Positions 25,367 to 33,266 of a stretch of 64,000 bases of DNA are shown piece after piece; positions within the stretch are counted from its first letter, which is position 1; the number at the start of each line of letters is the position of its first letter. The translations under genes and the position numbers were made by a program. Origin of the DNA: Gudongella sp051744365. GTDB taxonomy: Bacteria > Bacillota > Clostridia > Tissierellales > Tissierellaceae. The DNA lies in NCBI GenBank assembly GCA_051744365.1, contig JBNJCX010000004.1, forward strand, positions 8,273 to 72,272. The letters run 5' to 3'. A model generated the notes under the pieces. It saw only the letters and a list, made by a program, of their open reading frames with translations, did no database searches and had not been told where the DNA came from.

Positions 25367-26629
25367 TTGAAAACTAAAATTGGATTTGGATTTTCTCCTC
25401 AGGAACTGTCTGTGCCGGATGAACTGGTTATGGGTATTTTAAGGATCAATAAAGTAGAAGTCGGTCTAACAGGTGCCGAGGAGGTAAAAAGGTCATTAGA
25501 ACACCCAATCGGGACTCCAAAACTAGGGGAGATAGTTAAGCCAGGCGAAAAAATAGTTATTATAACCAGCGACATCACAAGACCGGTTCCGAGCTACAAG
25601 ATTATTCCAGTTTTACTGGATGAACTGTACAAAGCGGGTATATCCAGAGAAGACATCAAGGTAATTTTAGCATTAGGTAGTCATAGAATGCATACAGATG
25701 AAGAAAAAGTAAGGCTACTAGGAAAAAGAGTATACGATGAAGTAGAATGCATTGATTCTGATAGTAATAATTGTATTAGAATGGGTGAAACAAAAATAGG
25801 TACACCGGTGGATATATTTAAGACTGTTGCTGATGCTGATAGGAGAATCTGTGTCGGAAATATTGAGTATCATTATTTTGCTGGATACAGCGGTGGGGCA
25901 AAGGCAATTATGCCAGGTGTTTCCACACCAAGTGCAATACAGGCAAACCACAGCATGATGATACTTGAAGATGCCAGGGCGGGAAAGCTAGAAGGAAACC
26001 CAGTCAGAGAAGACCTGGAAGAGGCAATTGAATATTGCCCGATTGATTTTATTGTAAATGTAGTACTTGACGAGAACAAGGAAATTATTTTCTCTGTAGC
26101 TGGAGATCATATAGAAGCTCATAGAGAGGGATGCAAATTCCTGGATAAGATTTATAAAATTGAAATCGAGGAGAAAGCCGATATTGTAATAGTATCACAA
26201 GGTGGAGCTCCAAAAGATATTAATCTTTATCAGACTCATAAAGCTCTTGATAATGCTAAACATGCGATCAAGGATGGTGGAATTATTATTTTGGTTGGAT
26301 CCTGTTCAGAAGGTTTCGGAAGCAGTGTATTTGAAGAATGGATGACTGAAGCCAATTCTCCAGATGAGTTAATAATAAGGATTAGAGAGAACTTTACACT
26401 GGGCGGACATAAAGCAGCAGCAATTGCAATGGTACAAAAGAAAGCTAAGATATTCCTGGTTTCGGAAATGGATCCTGAAATTGTAAAATCCATATTTATG
26501 GAACCATACAATAATGTACAACAGGCTTTTGACGATGCTATCAATGCTATGGGCGATGACGTTAAAGTGTTGATTATGCCAAATGGAGGATCGACATTAC
26601 CTATTATAAAAAAACAAACAGAGGAGTAG
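25367..26629 (+). CDS. LarA-family nickel-dependent 2-hydroxyacid racemase
   Basis: 420 residues matching LarA. Catalytic positions are visible: H106 in ALGSHRMH, H169 in IEYHYFAGYSGG, K179 in SGGAKAIMPG (which carries the nickel-pincer nucleotide in lactate racemase), H195 in QANHSMM, and R72 in SDITRPVP. LarA homologues racemise or epimerise lactate, malate, 2-hydroxyglutarate or sugar acids. Here the neighbours are hydro-lyases and malic enzyme, which favours malate or a methylmalate-like acid over lactate. The cofactor-making genes larB, larC and larE are not in the window, so the cofactor must come from elsewhere. TTG start at 25367 behind GGGGG. Confidence 0.85.
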   Translation: MKTKIGFGFSPQELSVPDELVMGILRINKVEVGLTGAEEVKRSLEHPIGTPKLGEIVKPGEKIVIITSDITRPVPSYKIIPVLLDELYKAGISREDIKVILALGSHRMHTDEEKVRLLGKRVYDEVECIDSDSNNCIRMGETKIGTPVDIFKTVADADRRICVGNIEYHYFAGYSGGAKAIMPGVSTPSAIQANHSMMILEDARAGKLEGNPVREDLEEAIEYCPIDFIVNVVLDENKEIIFSVAGDHIEAHREGCKFLDKIYKIEIEEKADIVIVSQGGAPKDINLYQTHKALDNAKHAIKDGGIIILVGSCSEGFGSSVFEEWMTEANSPDELIIRIRENFTLGGHKAAAIAMVQKKAKIFLVSEMDPEIVKSIFMEPYNNVQQAFDDAINAMGDDVKVLIMPNGGSTLPIIKKQTEE

Positions 26630-26639
26630 ATGGTTGCAT

Positions 26640-27815
26640 ATGAATTTAAGAGAAGAAGCACTCAAATTGCACAGGGATAACAAAGGGAAAATTGAGGTAG
26701 TTAGCAAAGTAAAAGTGGAAAACGCTAAGGACCTGAGTCTGGCATACACGCCTGGAGTAGCCGAACCTTGCAAGGATATAGAAGCAAATCCCGAATTGGT
26801 TTACGAATATACGAGTAAGGGAAATATGGTGGCTGTAGTAACTGATGGATCTGCTGTTTTGGGCCTTGGAAACATAGGATCATTGGCGGGGTTGCCAGTA
26901 ATGGAGGGGAAAGCGGTTCTGTTTAAGTCTTTTGCCAATGTAAATGCTTTTCCGATCTGTCTTGAAAGTCAAGACACTGATACGATAGTCCAAACAGTCA
27001 TTCAAATTGCACCTTCTTTTGGAGGAATAAACCTCGAAGATATTTCAGCGCCTAGATGCTTTGAAATTGAAGAAAGGCTGAAAAAAGAATTGAATATACC
27101 AGTTTTCCATGATGATCAACATGGCACGGCAATAATCGTACTGGCAGGGATAGTCAACGGATTAAAGGTAGTTGGGAAAAGAATGGAAGAGGTAACTGCT
27201 GCCATAAGTGGTGCTGGTGCTGCGGGTATTGCAATCGCAAAGTTACTTGTCAATGCAGGTATTAAGGATGTAATTATTTGCAATAGTAGAGGAATATTGG
27301 ATAAAGATGATGAGAAACTAGATCCGATTAGAAGAGAAATGGCTATTTCAACTAATAAATTGAATAGAAAAGGTTCCCTGGCAGATGCGATGGTGGGAAC
27401 AGATATTTTTATCGGAGTTTCAGCTCCTAATATTGTTAACAAAGAAATGGTTGAAAGTATGAATGATAATTCAATTGCTTTTGCTATGGCAAACCCTGTA
27501 CCTGAAGTGTTGCCGGAAATTGCATTGGAAGGTGGCATAAGAGTAATGGGAACGGGTAGATCAGACTTCCCAAACCAGATAAACAATGTGTTGGCATTCC
27601 CCGGTATTTTTAAAGGGGTATTTGAAGTAAGAGCATCAGAGATAAATGAAGAGATGAAGCTGGCTGCGGCTTATGCCATAGCAAGCCTTGTAAGTGATGA
27701 AGAATTGACTGAGGAATACATAATTCCTAAGGCTTTCGATGAAAGAGTTGCCGTTGAGGTATCAAAAGCAGTCGCTGAAGCTGCAATAAAGACGGGCGTA
27801 GCTAGAATTAAATAG
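26640..27815 (+). CDS. malic enzyme (NAD(P)-dependent, oxaloacetate-decarboxylating type)
   Basis: About 391 residues, the short bacterial form. SLAYTPGVAEPCKDI carries the catalytic Tyr; GKAVLFKSFANVNAFPICL, PVFHDDQHGTAI (metal ligand Asp) and the nucleotide loop SGAGAAGIAIAK are all present. It oxidatively decarboxylates L-malate to pyruvate, and family members also accept tartrate-like or methyl-substituted malates. As the last operon gene it is the likely exit step into central metabolism. ATG 26640 lies 13 bases after GAGGAG; TTG 26634 has tighter spacing and is an alternative start. A terminator follows. Confidence 0.92.
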   Translation: MNLREEALKLHRDNKGKIEVVSKVKVENAKDLSLAYTPGVAEPCKDIEANPELVYEYTSKGNMVAVVTDGSAVLGLGNIGSLAGLPVMEGKAVLFKSFANVNAFPICLESQDTDTIVQTVIQIAPSFGGINLEDISAPRCFEIEERLKKELNIPVFHDDQHGTAIIVLAGIVNGLKVVGKRMEEVTAAISGAGAAGIAIAKLLVNAGIKDVIICNSRGILDKDDEKLDPIRREMAISTNKLNRKGSLADAMVGTDIFIGVSAPNIVNKEMVESMNDNSIAFAMANPVPEVLPEIALEGGIRVMGTGRSDFPNQINNVLAFPGIFKGVFEVRASEINEEMKLAAAYAIASLVSDEELTEEYIIPKAFDERVAVEVSKAVAEAAIKTGVARIK

Positions 27816-27865
27816 GAGCATTAAAGTTACTTTAGATAAATCGCAAGAAATAATGGTAATAAGCT

Positions 27866-27897
27866 AATACCTCTGTCAACTTGGCAGAGGTATTTCT
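27866..27897 (+). terminator. terminator of the sigma-54 operon
   Basis: Perfect 10-bp arms (27866-27875 AATACCTCTG; 27885-27894) followed by a short T-rich tail (TTTCTGTT). Confidence 0.75.
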
Positions 27898-27985
27898 GTT
27901 AATCTTCGAGGAAAAGTATTATACTCTATATTGATGGGATTTAAATAAATGTCGATTAGGCTTAATTGGCACTGGGGGATAAAAG

Positions 27986-28576
27986 ATGGATTTAGGAAGA
28001 AAGCTCTATTCAATGGGTGAAATATATACAATCCTTTATACGGGAATACGTACAGCTCCATATATGTCAAAGGCAAAGAAGAATGGTGAGCTCAATACTG
28101 AGTTTATTGAAAGGATCATGATTGCTGTAACTGAGGTAAACGGATGTGCAATATGCTCCTACGCCCATACCAAGATGGCACTTGAAGCTGGCATGAGTGG
28201 TGAGGAAATACAGAAGATGCTTTCCGGGGTAGTTGATGATGTACCTGAAGATCAGATTCAGGCTATTATGTTTGCCCAGCACTATGCGGATAGTCGAGGA
28301 AAGCCTACAAAAGATTCATGGGATAGGATAGTTGAAACCTATGAAAAGTCAAAATCCATGGGAATACTTGGAGCCATTCGAGGTATTATGATGGGTAATG
28401 CCCTGGGGATTCCTTGGAGTGGTTTTTCCAGCAGGATAAAAGGCAAGCCAGATGAAAGAAGCTCTCTTGGATATGAGATTGCTGGTATAGTATTGGGATC
28501 GTTGTTAATCCCATTTGCACTGGTTCATGCAGCGATAGCTTCAATACTTCGTGTAAAGGTTGTTGATTTTCAGTAG
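27986..28576 (+). CDS. AhpD-like / carboxymuconolactone decarboxylase family protein with C-terminal membrane helix
   Basis: 196 residues. The AhpD-like core shows the redox motif CAICSYAHTKMA at about 53-64 (CxxC followed by His), typical of alkylhydroperoxidase-like proteins. After residue about 165 comes a hydrophobic segment (YEIAGIVLGSLLIPFALVHAA) that looks like a membrane helix and is not part of the core fold. A peroxide-detoxifying or thiol-redox role at the membrane is plausible but unproven. It starts behind GGGGG and has its own terminator; it is unlikely to belong to the upstream operon. Confidence 0.8.
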   Translation: MDLGRKLYSMGEIYTILYTGIRTAPYMSKAKKNGELNTEFIERIMIAVTEVNGCAICSYAHTKMALEAGMSGEEIQKMLSGVVDDVPEDQIQAIMFAQHYADSRGKPTKDSWDRIVETYEKSKSMGILGAIRGIMMGNALGIPWSGFSSRIKGKPDERSSLGYEIAGIVLGSLLIPFALVHAAIASILRVKVVDFQ

Positions 28577-28626
28577 GCTTTTTGGTGCAGAAGAGATTTT
28601 GGAATATGAAATAGTAAGATATAATG

Positions 28627-28648
28627 CTGCCTGAGGGCAGTTTTTTTT
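28627..28648 (+). terminator. terminator after the AhpD-like gene
   Basis: CTGCC-TGAG-GGCAG followed by eight T residues. Confidence 0.92.
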
Positions 28649-28920
28649 ACTCCTAAAATATAAGAGCATACAAAAAAATCCAACTTAAGAATAAATTGCT
28701 TTTTGTATTCGTAATGAACAAAATGGATACCAGTGTATTTTTTGGAGTAATAATTTTATTATAAACCTGGCAGAATTGTTGTGAAGGTATTGATGAATCA
28801 AGATTATCAAGCGTATTATCTTATTCAGGTTTAATAACAATAAATCGAGAAACCCACAAAGAATAACCGCACTTGGACTTGTTATAGTGTTTGGATTTAT
28901 GAATTCTTGATATCCCTATA
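28649..28920. other. gene-free AT-rich stretch
   Basis: About 270 bases up to the left end of the IS3-type element. I see no ORF, RNA gene or clear promoter here. Confidence 0.4.
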
Positions 28921-29057
28921 TGTTAGGATAGCTGTCGTATAAAACATATCTTGTATAATGGAAGTACGACAATAATCCAATAAAGGGAGCGATTATGTTC
29001 ATCATTTTGACCCAGGATCTTCTTTTGAATTTACGTTGCATTTTTATTGGTGTTAAT

Positions 29058-29101
29058 TTTTGTGAGGTAGTAAAAACAGTTGTTTTTACTACCTCACAAA
29101 A
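29058..29101. repeat. perfect 21-bp inverted repeat without T-run
   Basis: Arms 29058-29078 and 29081-29101 are fully complementary around a 2-base centre. The arms end in TTTT/AAAA, so neither strand carries a clean T-tract past the stem, although on the minus strand it lies downstream of the hydrolase stop and could help end that transcript. Confidence 0.6.
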
Positions 29102-29135
29102 GAACGGGCAAGGTCCCCTGTTAACTTTCCAAGAT

Positions 29136-29933
29136 TCATGCGGATTCCCGAAGGAACTCTAGTACTTTCTTTATAAAGAGATCCGGAGCGGTTCTAATTG
29201 CTTCATGGCCCTGGCCTTCAAGAAATTTTACTCTACTGTTGGGTAGTGTATTATCGAGAAGTTCCACTTCTTTTATAAAGGGTAGAGGACTTTCAGATCC
29301 GGACAATAACAGCGTTGGGATGGTAAGGTCTTTAAACCGTGTAGAATCAAACTTGTATTCTGCTAAAGCCTTCATCTCCCGTGGGAGTGTTGGAGCGGCA
29401 TTCACCATTACCTTCCAATAGGGTGTTGAACGAGCGTGCTCAATTTCTTCCGATGACATTCCAACCAGGCTTTCCAGAAAAAAGATCAGTGTCTGCTCAT
29501 TGTTCCCTTCATTTATGTCATCTTCTATCTTAGTGATGGCTTCCTGTAGAAAAATGTCTGATTCATCGATCCCGTTAATGCCCTGGGGCTCATAAAGGAT
29601 GAGTTTCCTTACTTTTTCGGATTGAAGGGCTGTTTCCAGAGAAATGGTTCCACCATAGGAATGACCGAGTAGGATCACCGGTTGATCAATCTTATCAATG
29701 ACTGTCGCAATGTCTTCATACTCCAATTCAAGCTTGTACTTGGAAGTGTCACCGCTTTTCCCACGCCCTCGGCGATCAATGGCATAAACTGCAAAATGCT
29801 TCCCCAGTTCAGGTTGGATCATCTCCCAGTAACTGTGATCATCAATTGTTCCATGGACAAGGACCAGCGGTGGACCTTCTCCTGTTTTTTCAAAAGCGAT
29901 CAACGTCCCATCTTTTGATTTGATTGATTCCAT
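29136..29933 (-). CDS. alpha/beta hydrolase
   Basis: About 265 residues of the alpha/beta hydrolase fold: PLVLVHGTIDDHSYW (oxyanion-hole HG), AIDRRGRGKSG, the nucleophile elbow LLGHSYGGTIS (Ser about residue 97), an IPTLLLSGSESP strand, and the catalytic His in EGQGHEAIR. The acid residue is probably the Asp or Glu after that strand but I cannot fix it. Substrate unknown; an esterase or lipase-like hydrolase is likely. ATG 29933 lies 9 bases after GAGGAGG on the minus strand; the longer frame starting at GTG 29951 would begin inside that site. It lies between the two ends of an IS3-type element, opposite to the transposase remnant. Confidence 0.85.
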   Translation of the reverse strand: MESIKSKDGTLIAFEKTGEGPPLVLVHGTIDDHSYWEMIQPELGKHFAVYAIDRRGRGKSGDTSKYKLELEYEDIATVIDKIDQPVILLGHSYGGTISLETALQSEKVRKLILYEPQGINGIDESDIFLQEAITKIEDDINEGNNEQTLIFFLESLVGMSSEEIEHARSTPYWKVMVNAAPTLPREMKALAEYKFDSTRFKDLTIPTLLLSGSESPLPFIKEVELLDNTLPNSRVKFLEGQGHEAIRTAPDLFIKKVLEFLRESA

Positions 29934-30164
29934 CGTTAAAAACCTCCTCACTTGAAACTGTCAATTTCTTTTTTTCATTGATAAAAAATACCTGCTATCG
30001 TTCAGTTTATACCCTGGAAATAGATTGATATGCATGAATTTCCCTGTTAGACTTTCACTTCTCTTCCTCAAAAAAGACTTAATGGATACCCTCCTGGCCT
30101 ATATAAATCACTTAATTTATCTGCATAAAAGATTAAAAATCAACCGTACCCAAATAGTAAACCT
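29934..30164. other. spacer between the hydrolase gene and the transposase remnant
   Basis: About 230 bases with no ORF. It should contain the hydrolase promoter on the minus strand, but no clean -35/-10 pair was found. Confidence 0.35.
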
Positions 30165-30793
30165 TTAAGGTAGCATGCCAAACCGTCACTCCATGTGCTA
30201 TTACTACAAACTCTATTTGATCTTGGATATGTTTAGCCGCTACATTGTTGGTCACGAAGTATGGGAAACGGAAAAAACAAGCTATGCGGAACAACTGATT
30301 CGAAAGGCTACATTAGCCTAAGGAATCAGCGGAAGACCTTTAATACTCCACTCAGACAACGGCAGCCCCATGAAGGTAGCAACATTCTTTGCCACATTAG
30401 AAAAACTGGAAGTACAAAGTTCTTTTTCAAGACCTCGGGTAAGTAACGATAACCCGTATTCTGAAGCGCTTTTTCGAATGATGAAATACCGAAACAACTT
30501 CCCATCTTCAAGGCTTTGGAAGCCTTGAAGATGTCAGAGATTGGGCAAAATGATTTGTTCAGTGGTACAATCATGAGCATTACCACAGTGGAATCAAGTT
30601 CATCAGTACTTATCAAAGACATTACAGACTAGAACAAGAGATTATGGAAAAGCGACAAATGGTGTATGAACAAGCAAAACAGAGACATCCAGAGCGATGG
30701 TCCAAAAGCACAAGAGATTGGATATTACCCGAATATGTAACTCTCAATTCAATGGATGAGGAAGAATTTGTTAAACATTCGAAAAAACTTTAA
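30165..30793 (+). pseudogene. IS3-family transposase orfB remnant (DDE domain)
   Basis: Plus-strand translation gives LYLILDMFSRYIVGHEVW, then after a TAA the same frame continues GRPLILHSDNGSPMK and SRPRVSNDNPYSEALFRMMKYR, the classic IS3 rve core with the second Asp and the catalytic Glu region. Frameshifts follow, but matches such as HWYN-like and QRHYRLEQEIMEKR can be picked up in other frames. The N-terminal half and orfA are absent. It cannot encode an active transposase. Confidence 0.85.
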
Positions 30794-30837
30794 GCATTAT
30801 ACATAGAGAAATATTTTATGCGACAACTATGTTGACA

Positions 30838-31295
30838 AACACCGATATGAAACACACATCAGATAGTTACGACCAAACACAGCATTTCTAGCAACTAAGA
30901 AAAAAGTTGCATTAAAGTTTTCTGAATAGTAAAATAATAGAGACAATTAGATTGCAACTATGATATAACAATTCAATGTGGAATTTTTATTGGATTCGCA
31001 ATGCTGCAAAAAAATAGTTGAAAAGAGCTGTTAGATATAGTAAAACCCAAGGAATTAAGGGTAAATAATCAATATAGACAGACATCACACAAACCTCCCA
31101 GCTACTTAAAGGTTAACTTCTTCCAATGAAGACCACGACTGAAGCTGCTAAAAAGGTTTTCATTGGATTTGGATTCTTCTCTGAGTTATTATTTCCAAAG
31201 GATAGGAAAGCTCACGATGTATTTAGTGCACTTATAAACAGTATTGACAAATGGGTTTTGACTATAGCATAGACCTGTTGTAATGGAGGTTTGGA
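30838..31295. other. spacer upstream of the oligopeptide importer operon
   Basis: About 460 AT-rich bases. The only ORF of note is 31126-31272 (48 codons, MKTTTEAAKKVFIGFGFFSE...), without a clear ribosome binding site and unrecognised; I do not annotate it as a gene. TTGACA at 31244-31249 may be the -35 of the importer promoter, with a weak TATAGC 14 bases later. Confidence 0.35.
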
Positions 31296-32261
31296 ATGGA
31301 AAATTACGTTCTGGAAGTAAAAAATTTAAGCACCAGTTTTTATAGTGGTAAAAAAGAAATTCCGGCAGTTGAAAATCTTAGCTTTAGTATTTTGAAAGGA
31401 GAGACTCTAGGAATAGTTGGAGAGTCAGGATCAGGTAAAAGTGTAACTGCTTTGTCAATCATGAGACTAATACCCAATCCCCCCGGAGAAATAATCGGAG
31501 GGAAGATTTTATATAAGGGCTCGGATTTGCTGAAAATAAGCGATGAAAAAATACGACAAATCAGAGGGAATAACATATCAATGATATTTCAAGAGCCCAT
31601 GACATCTCTAAACCCTGTATATACAATTGGCAACCAACTGTCTGAGGCTCTGATATTACATAAAAAACTCTCGAAAAAAGAGGCAATGGACAAATCTCTC
31701 CAGATGCTAATAAGTGTAGGGGTTCCTATAGCTGAAAAAAGGCTTAGACAATATCCACATCAATTAAGTGGCGGAATGAGACAAAGAGTCATGATTGCAA
31801 TGGCACTTTCCTGCGAACCTGATATTTTGATTGCAGATGAACCGACTACCGCTTTGGATGTAACCATACAAGCTCAAATATTAAATTTGATTAGGGAAAT
31901 GAAGGACAGGATGGGGACAGCTGTTTTGCTAATAACTCATGATATGGGGGTCATCGCGGAAGTTGCTGACAAGGTTTTGGTAATGTATTGCGGAAGGGCA
32001 GTCGAATATGCTGATGTAAGGACATTATTCAAAACACCCAAACATCCTTATACCATTGGATTATTGGAGTCAATACCCAATATAGAAGGTGAGAGGAAAG
32101 AGCTTCATTCAATAAGGGGTTCAGTTCCAATTCCAGGTCAGATTACTGAAGGCTGCAGATTCAAGACCAGGTGTGATTATGTAATGGAAAAGTGCAAGAC
32201 ACTGGAACCGCCTATTTTTGATGTTGGAGACAGCAAAGTGAGATGTTGGAAGTATGAGTAG
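31296..32261 (+). CDS. oligopeptide/dipeptide ABC transporter ATP-binding protein (DppD/OppD)
   Basis: 321 residues. Walker A GESGSGKS (about 44-51), Q-loop FQEPMTSLNPVYTIGNQ, signature LSGGMRQRVMIAMAL, Walker B ILIADEPTTALD and the H-loop THDMG are all intact. The C-terminal oligopeptide-transporter extension ends with clustered cysteines (EGCRFKTRCDYVMEKC), which in this family may hold an Fe-S cluster. It pairs with the next gene product as the ATPase heterodimer. RBS: GGAGG before ATG 31296. Confidence 0.93.
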   Translation: MENYVLEVKNLSTSFYSGKKEIPAVENLSFSILKGETLGIVGESGSGKSVTALSIMRLIPNPPGEIIGGKILYKGSDLLKISDEKIRQIRGNNISMIFQEPMTSLNPVYTIGNQLSEALILHKKLSKKEAMDKSLQMLISVGVPIAEKRLRQYPHQLSGGMRQRVMIAMALSCEPDILIADEPTTALDVTIQAQILNLIREMKDRMGTAVLLITHDMGVIAEVADKVLVMYCGRAVEYADVRTLFKTPKHPYTIGLLESIPNIEGERKELHSIRGSVPIPGQITEGCRFKTRCDYVMEKCKTLEPPIFDVGDSKVRCWKYE

Positions 32262-32274
32262 CAGGGGTGATGGG

Positions 32275-33243
32275 ATGAACAATAATATTTTGGAGGTCAA
32301 GGATCTAAAGGTCTATTTTCCGATAAGAGGACAACTGATACCCAAGACAATTGGACATGTCAAGGCTGTGGATGGAGTTGACTTTAACATAGGATATGGC
32401 GAAACCCTTGGATTGGTTGGTGAGAGCGGCTGTGGCAAATCCACAACCGGTAGAGCAATATTGAGGCTCTTAAAAGTGAATTCAGGAAAGGTTTTATTTG
32501 AAGGAAAAGATGTTCTAAAGCTTAACAAGAATGAACTTAAGGAAACCAGGAAAAACATGCAGCTTATATTTCAAGATCCATATGCATCACTAAATCCAAG
32601 AATGACCATAGGCGATGCAATTGAAGAGGTCCTCCATGTTCATAATTTTGGAACAAAACTCCAAAGAAAGAGTAGAACAGAGGAACTGATTGAATTGGTC
32701 GGTTTGAGCAAGACATATTTGACACGACATCCACATGAGTTTAGTGGGGGTCAGAGACAGAGAATAGTGATTGCAAGAGCATTGGCAGTAAATCCAAAGC
32801 TGTTGATATGTGATGAACCTGTATCAGCTTTGGATGTATCAATACAGTCCCAAATAATAAATTTATTGGAAAACATTCAAAAGGAACTGGATATTTCATA
32901 TTTATTTATTGCTCATGATTTAAGTGTTGTTAAACATATCAGCAATAGAATCGCTGTGATGTACTTGGGAAAGATAGTTGAGGTTGCAGATAGCGATGAA
33001 TTGTTTAGGAATGCGCTGCACCCGTATACACAAGCTCTTTTGTCTGCAATTCCAGTAATTGATCCAGATTCAAAAAAGGAAAGGATTATATTGGAGGGCG
33101 ATATGCAGGACATTATAGATCCACCAAAAGGGTGCAGATTTAATAATAGATGCATGCACGCCATGGAGCGCTGCTACAGTGAAGAACCGGAGACAATCGA
33201 TTTTGGAGGGGGTCATACTATTGACTGCCATCTTTACAAATAA
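32275..33243 (+). CDS. oligopeptide/dipeptide ABC transporter ATP-binding protein (DppF/OppF)
   Basis: 322 residues from ATG 32275 (MNNNILEVKDLKVYFP); an upstream in-frame ATG at 32254 overlaps the previous gene. Walker A GESGCGKST, FQDPYASLNPRMTIGD, signature FSGGQRQRIVIARAL, Walker B LLICDEPVSALD, AHDLSVV. The C-terminus carries the family cysteines (GCRFNNRCMHAMERC). GGGGTGA precedes the start. Confidence 0.92.
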   Translation: MNNNILEVKDLKVYFPIRGQLIPKTIGHVKAVDGVDFNIGYGETLGLVGESGCGKSTTGRAILRLLKVNSGKVLFEGKDVLKLNKNELKETRKNMQLIFQDPYASLNPRMTIGDAIEEVLHVHNFGTKLQRKSRTEELIELVGLSKTYLTRHPHEFSGGQRQRIVIARALAVNPKLLICDEPVSALDVSIQSQIINLLENIQKELDISYLFIAHDLSVVKHISNRIAVMYLGKIVEVADSDELFRNALHPYTQALLSAIPVIDPDSKKERIILEGDMQDIIDPPKGCRFNNRCMHAMERCYSEEPETIDFGGGHTIDCHLYK

Positions 33244-33266
33244 AAAATTATAGGAGGGGGACAACT

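Larger units (their letters stand above)
28921..30837 (+). mobile_element. broken IS3-type element carrying an alpha/beta hydrolase gene
   Basis: The ends are imperfect inverted repeats, 28921-28960 and 30795-30837. Each reads inward from TGT, matches at 23 of the first 30 positions, and shares TGTATAATG. Ends beginning 5'-TG are usual for IS3. The right part holds an orfB remnant reading inward from the left. orfA and the first half of orfB are missing and an alpha/beta hydrolase gene in the opposite direction occupies that place. No target duplication was seen beside the repeats. Length is 1.9 kb against about 1.2-1.5 kb for a normal IS3 element. Confidence 0.65.

Noticed and set aside
31126..31272. 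48-codon ORF before the oligopeptide importer
   Set aside because: No ribosome binding site, no recognised family, and it overlaps the probable promoter region.
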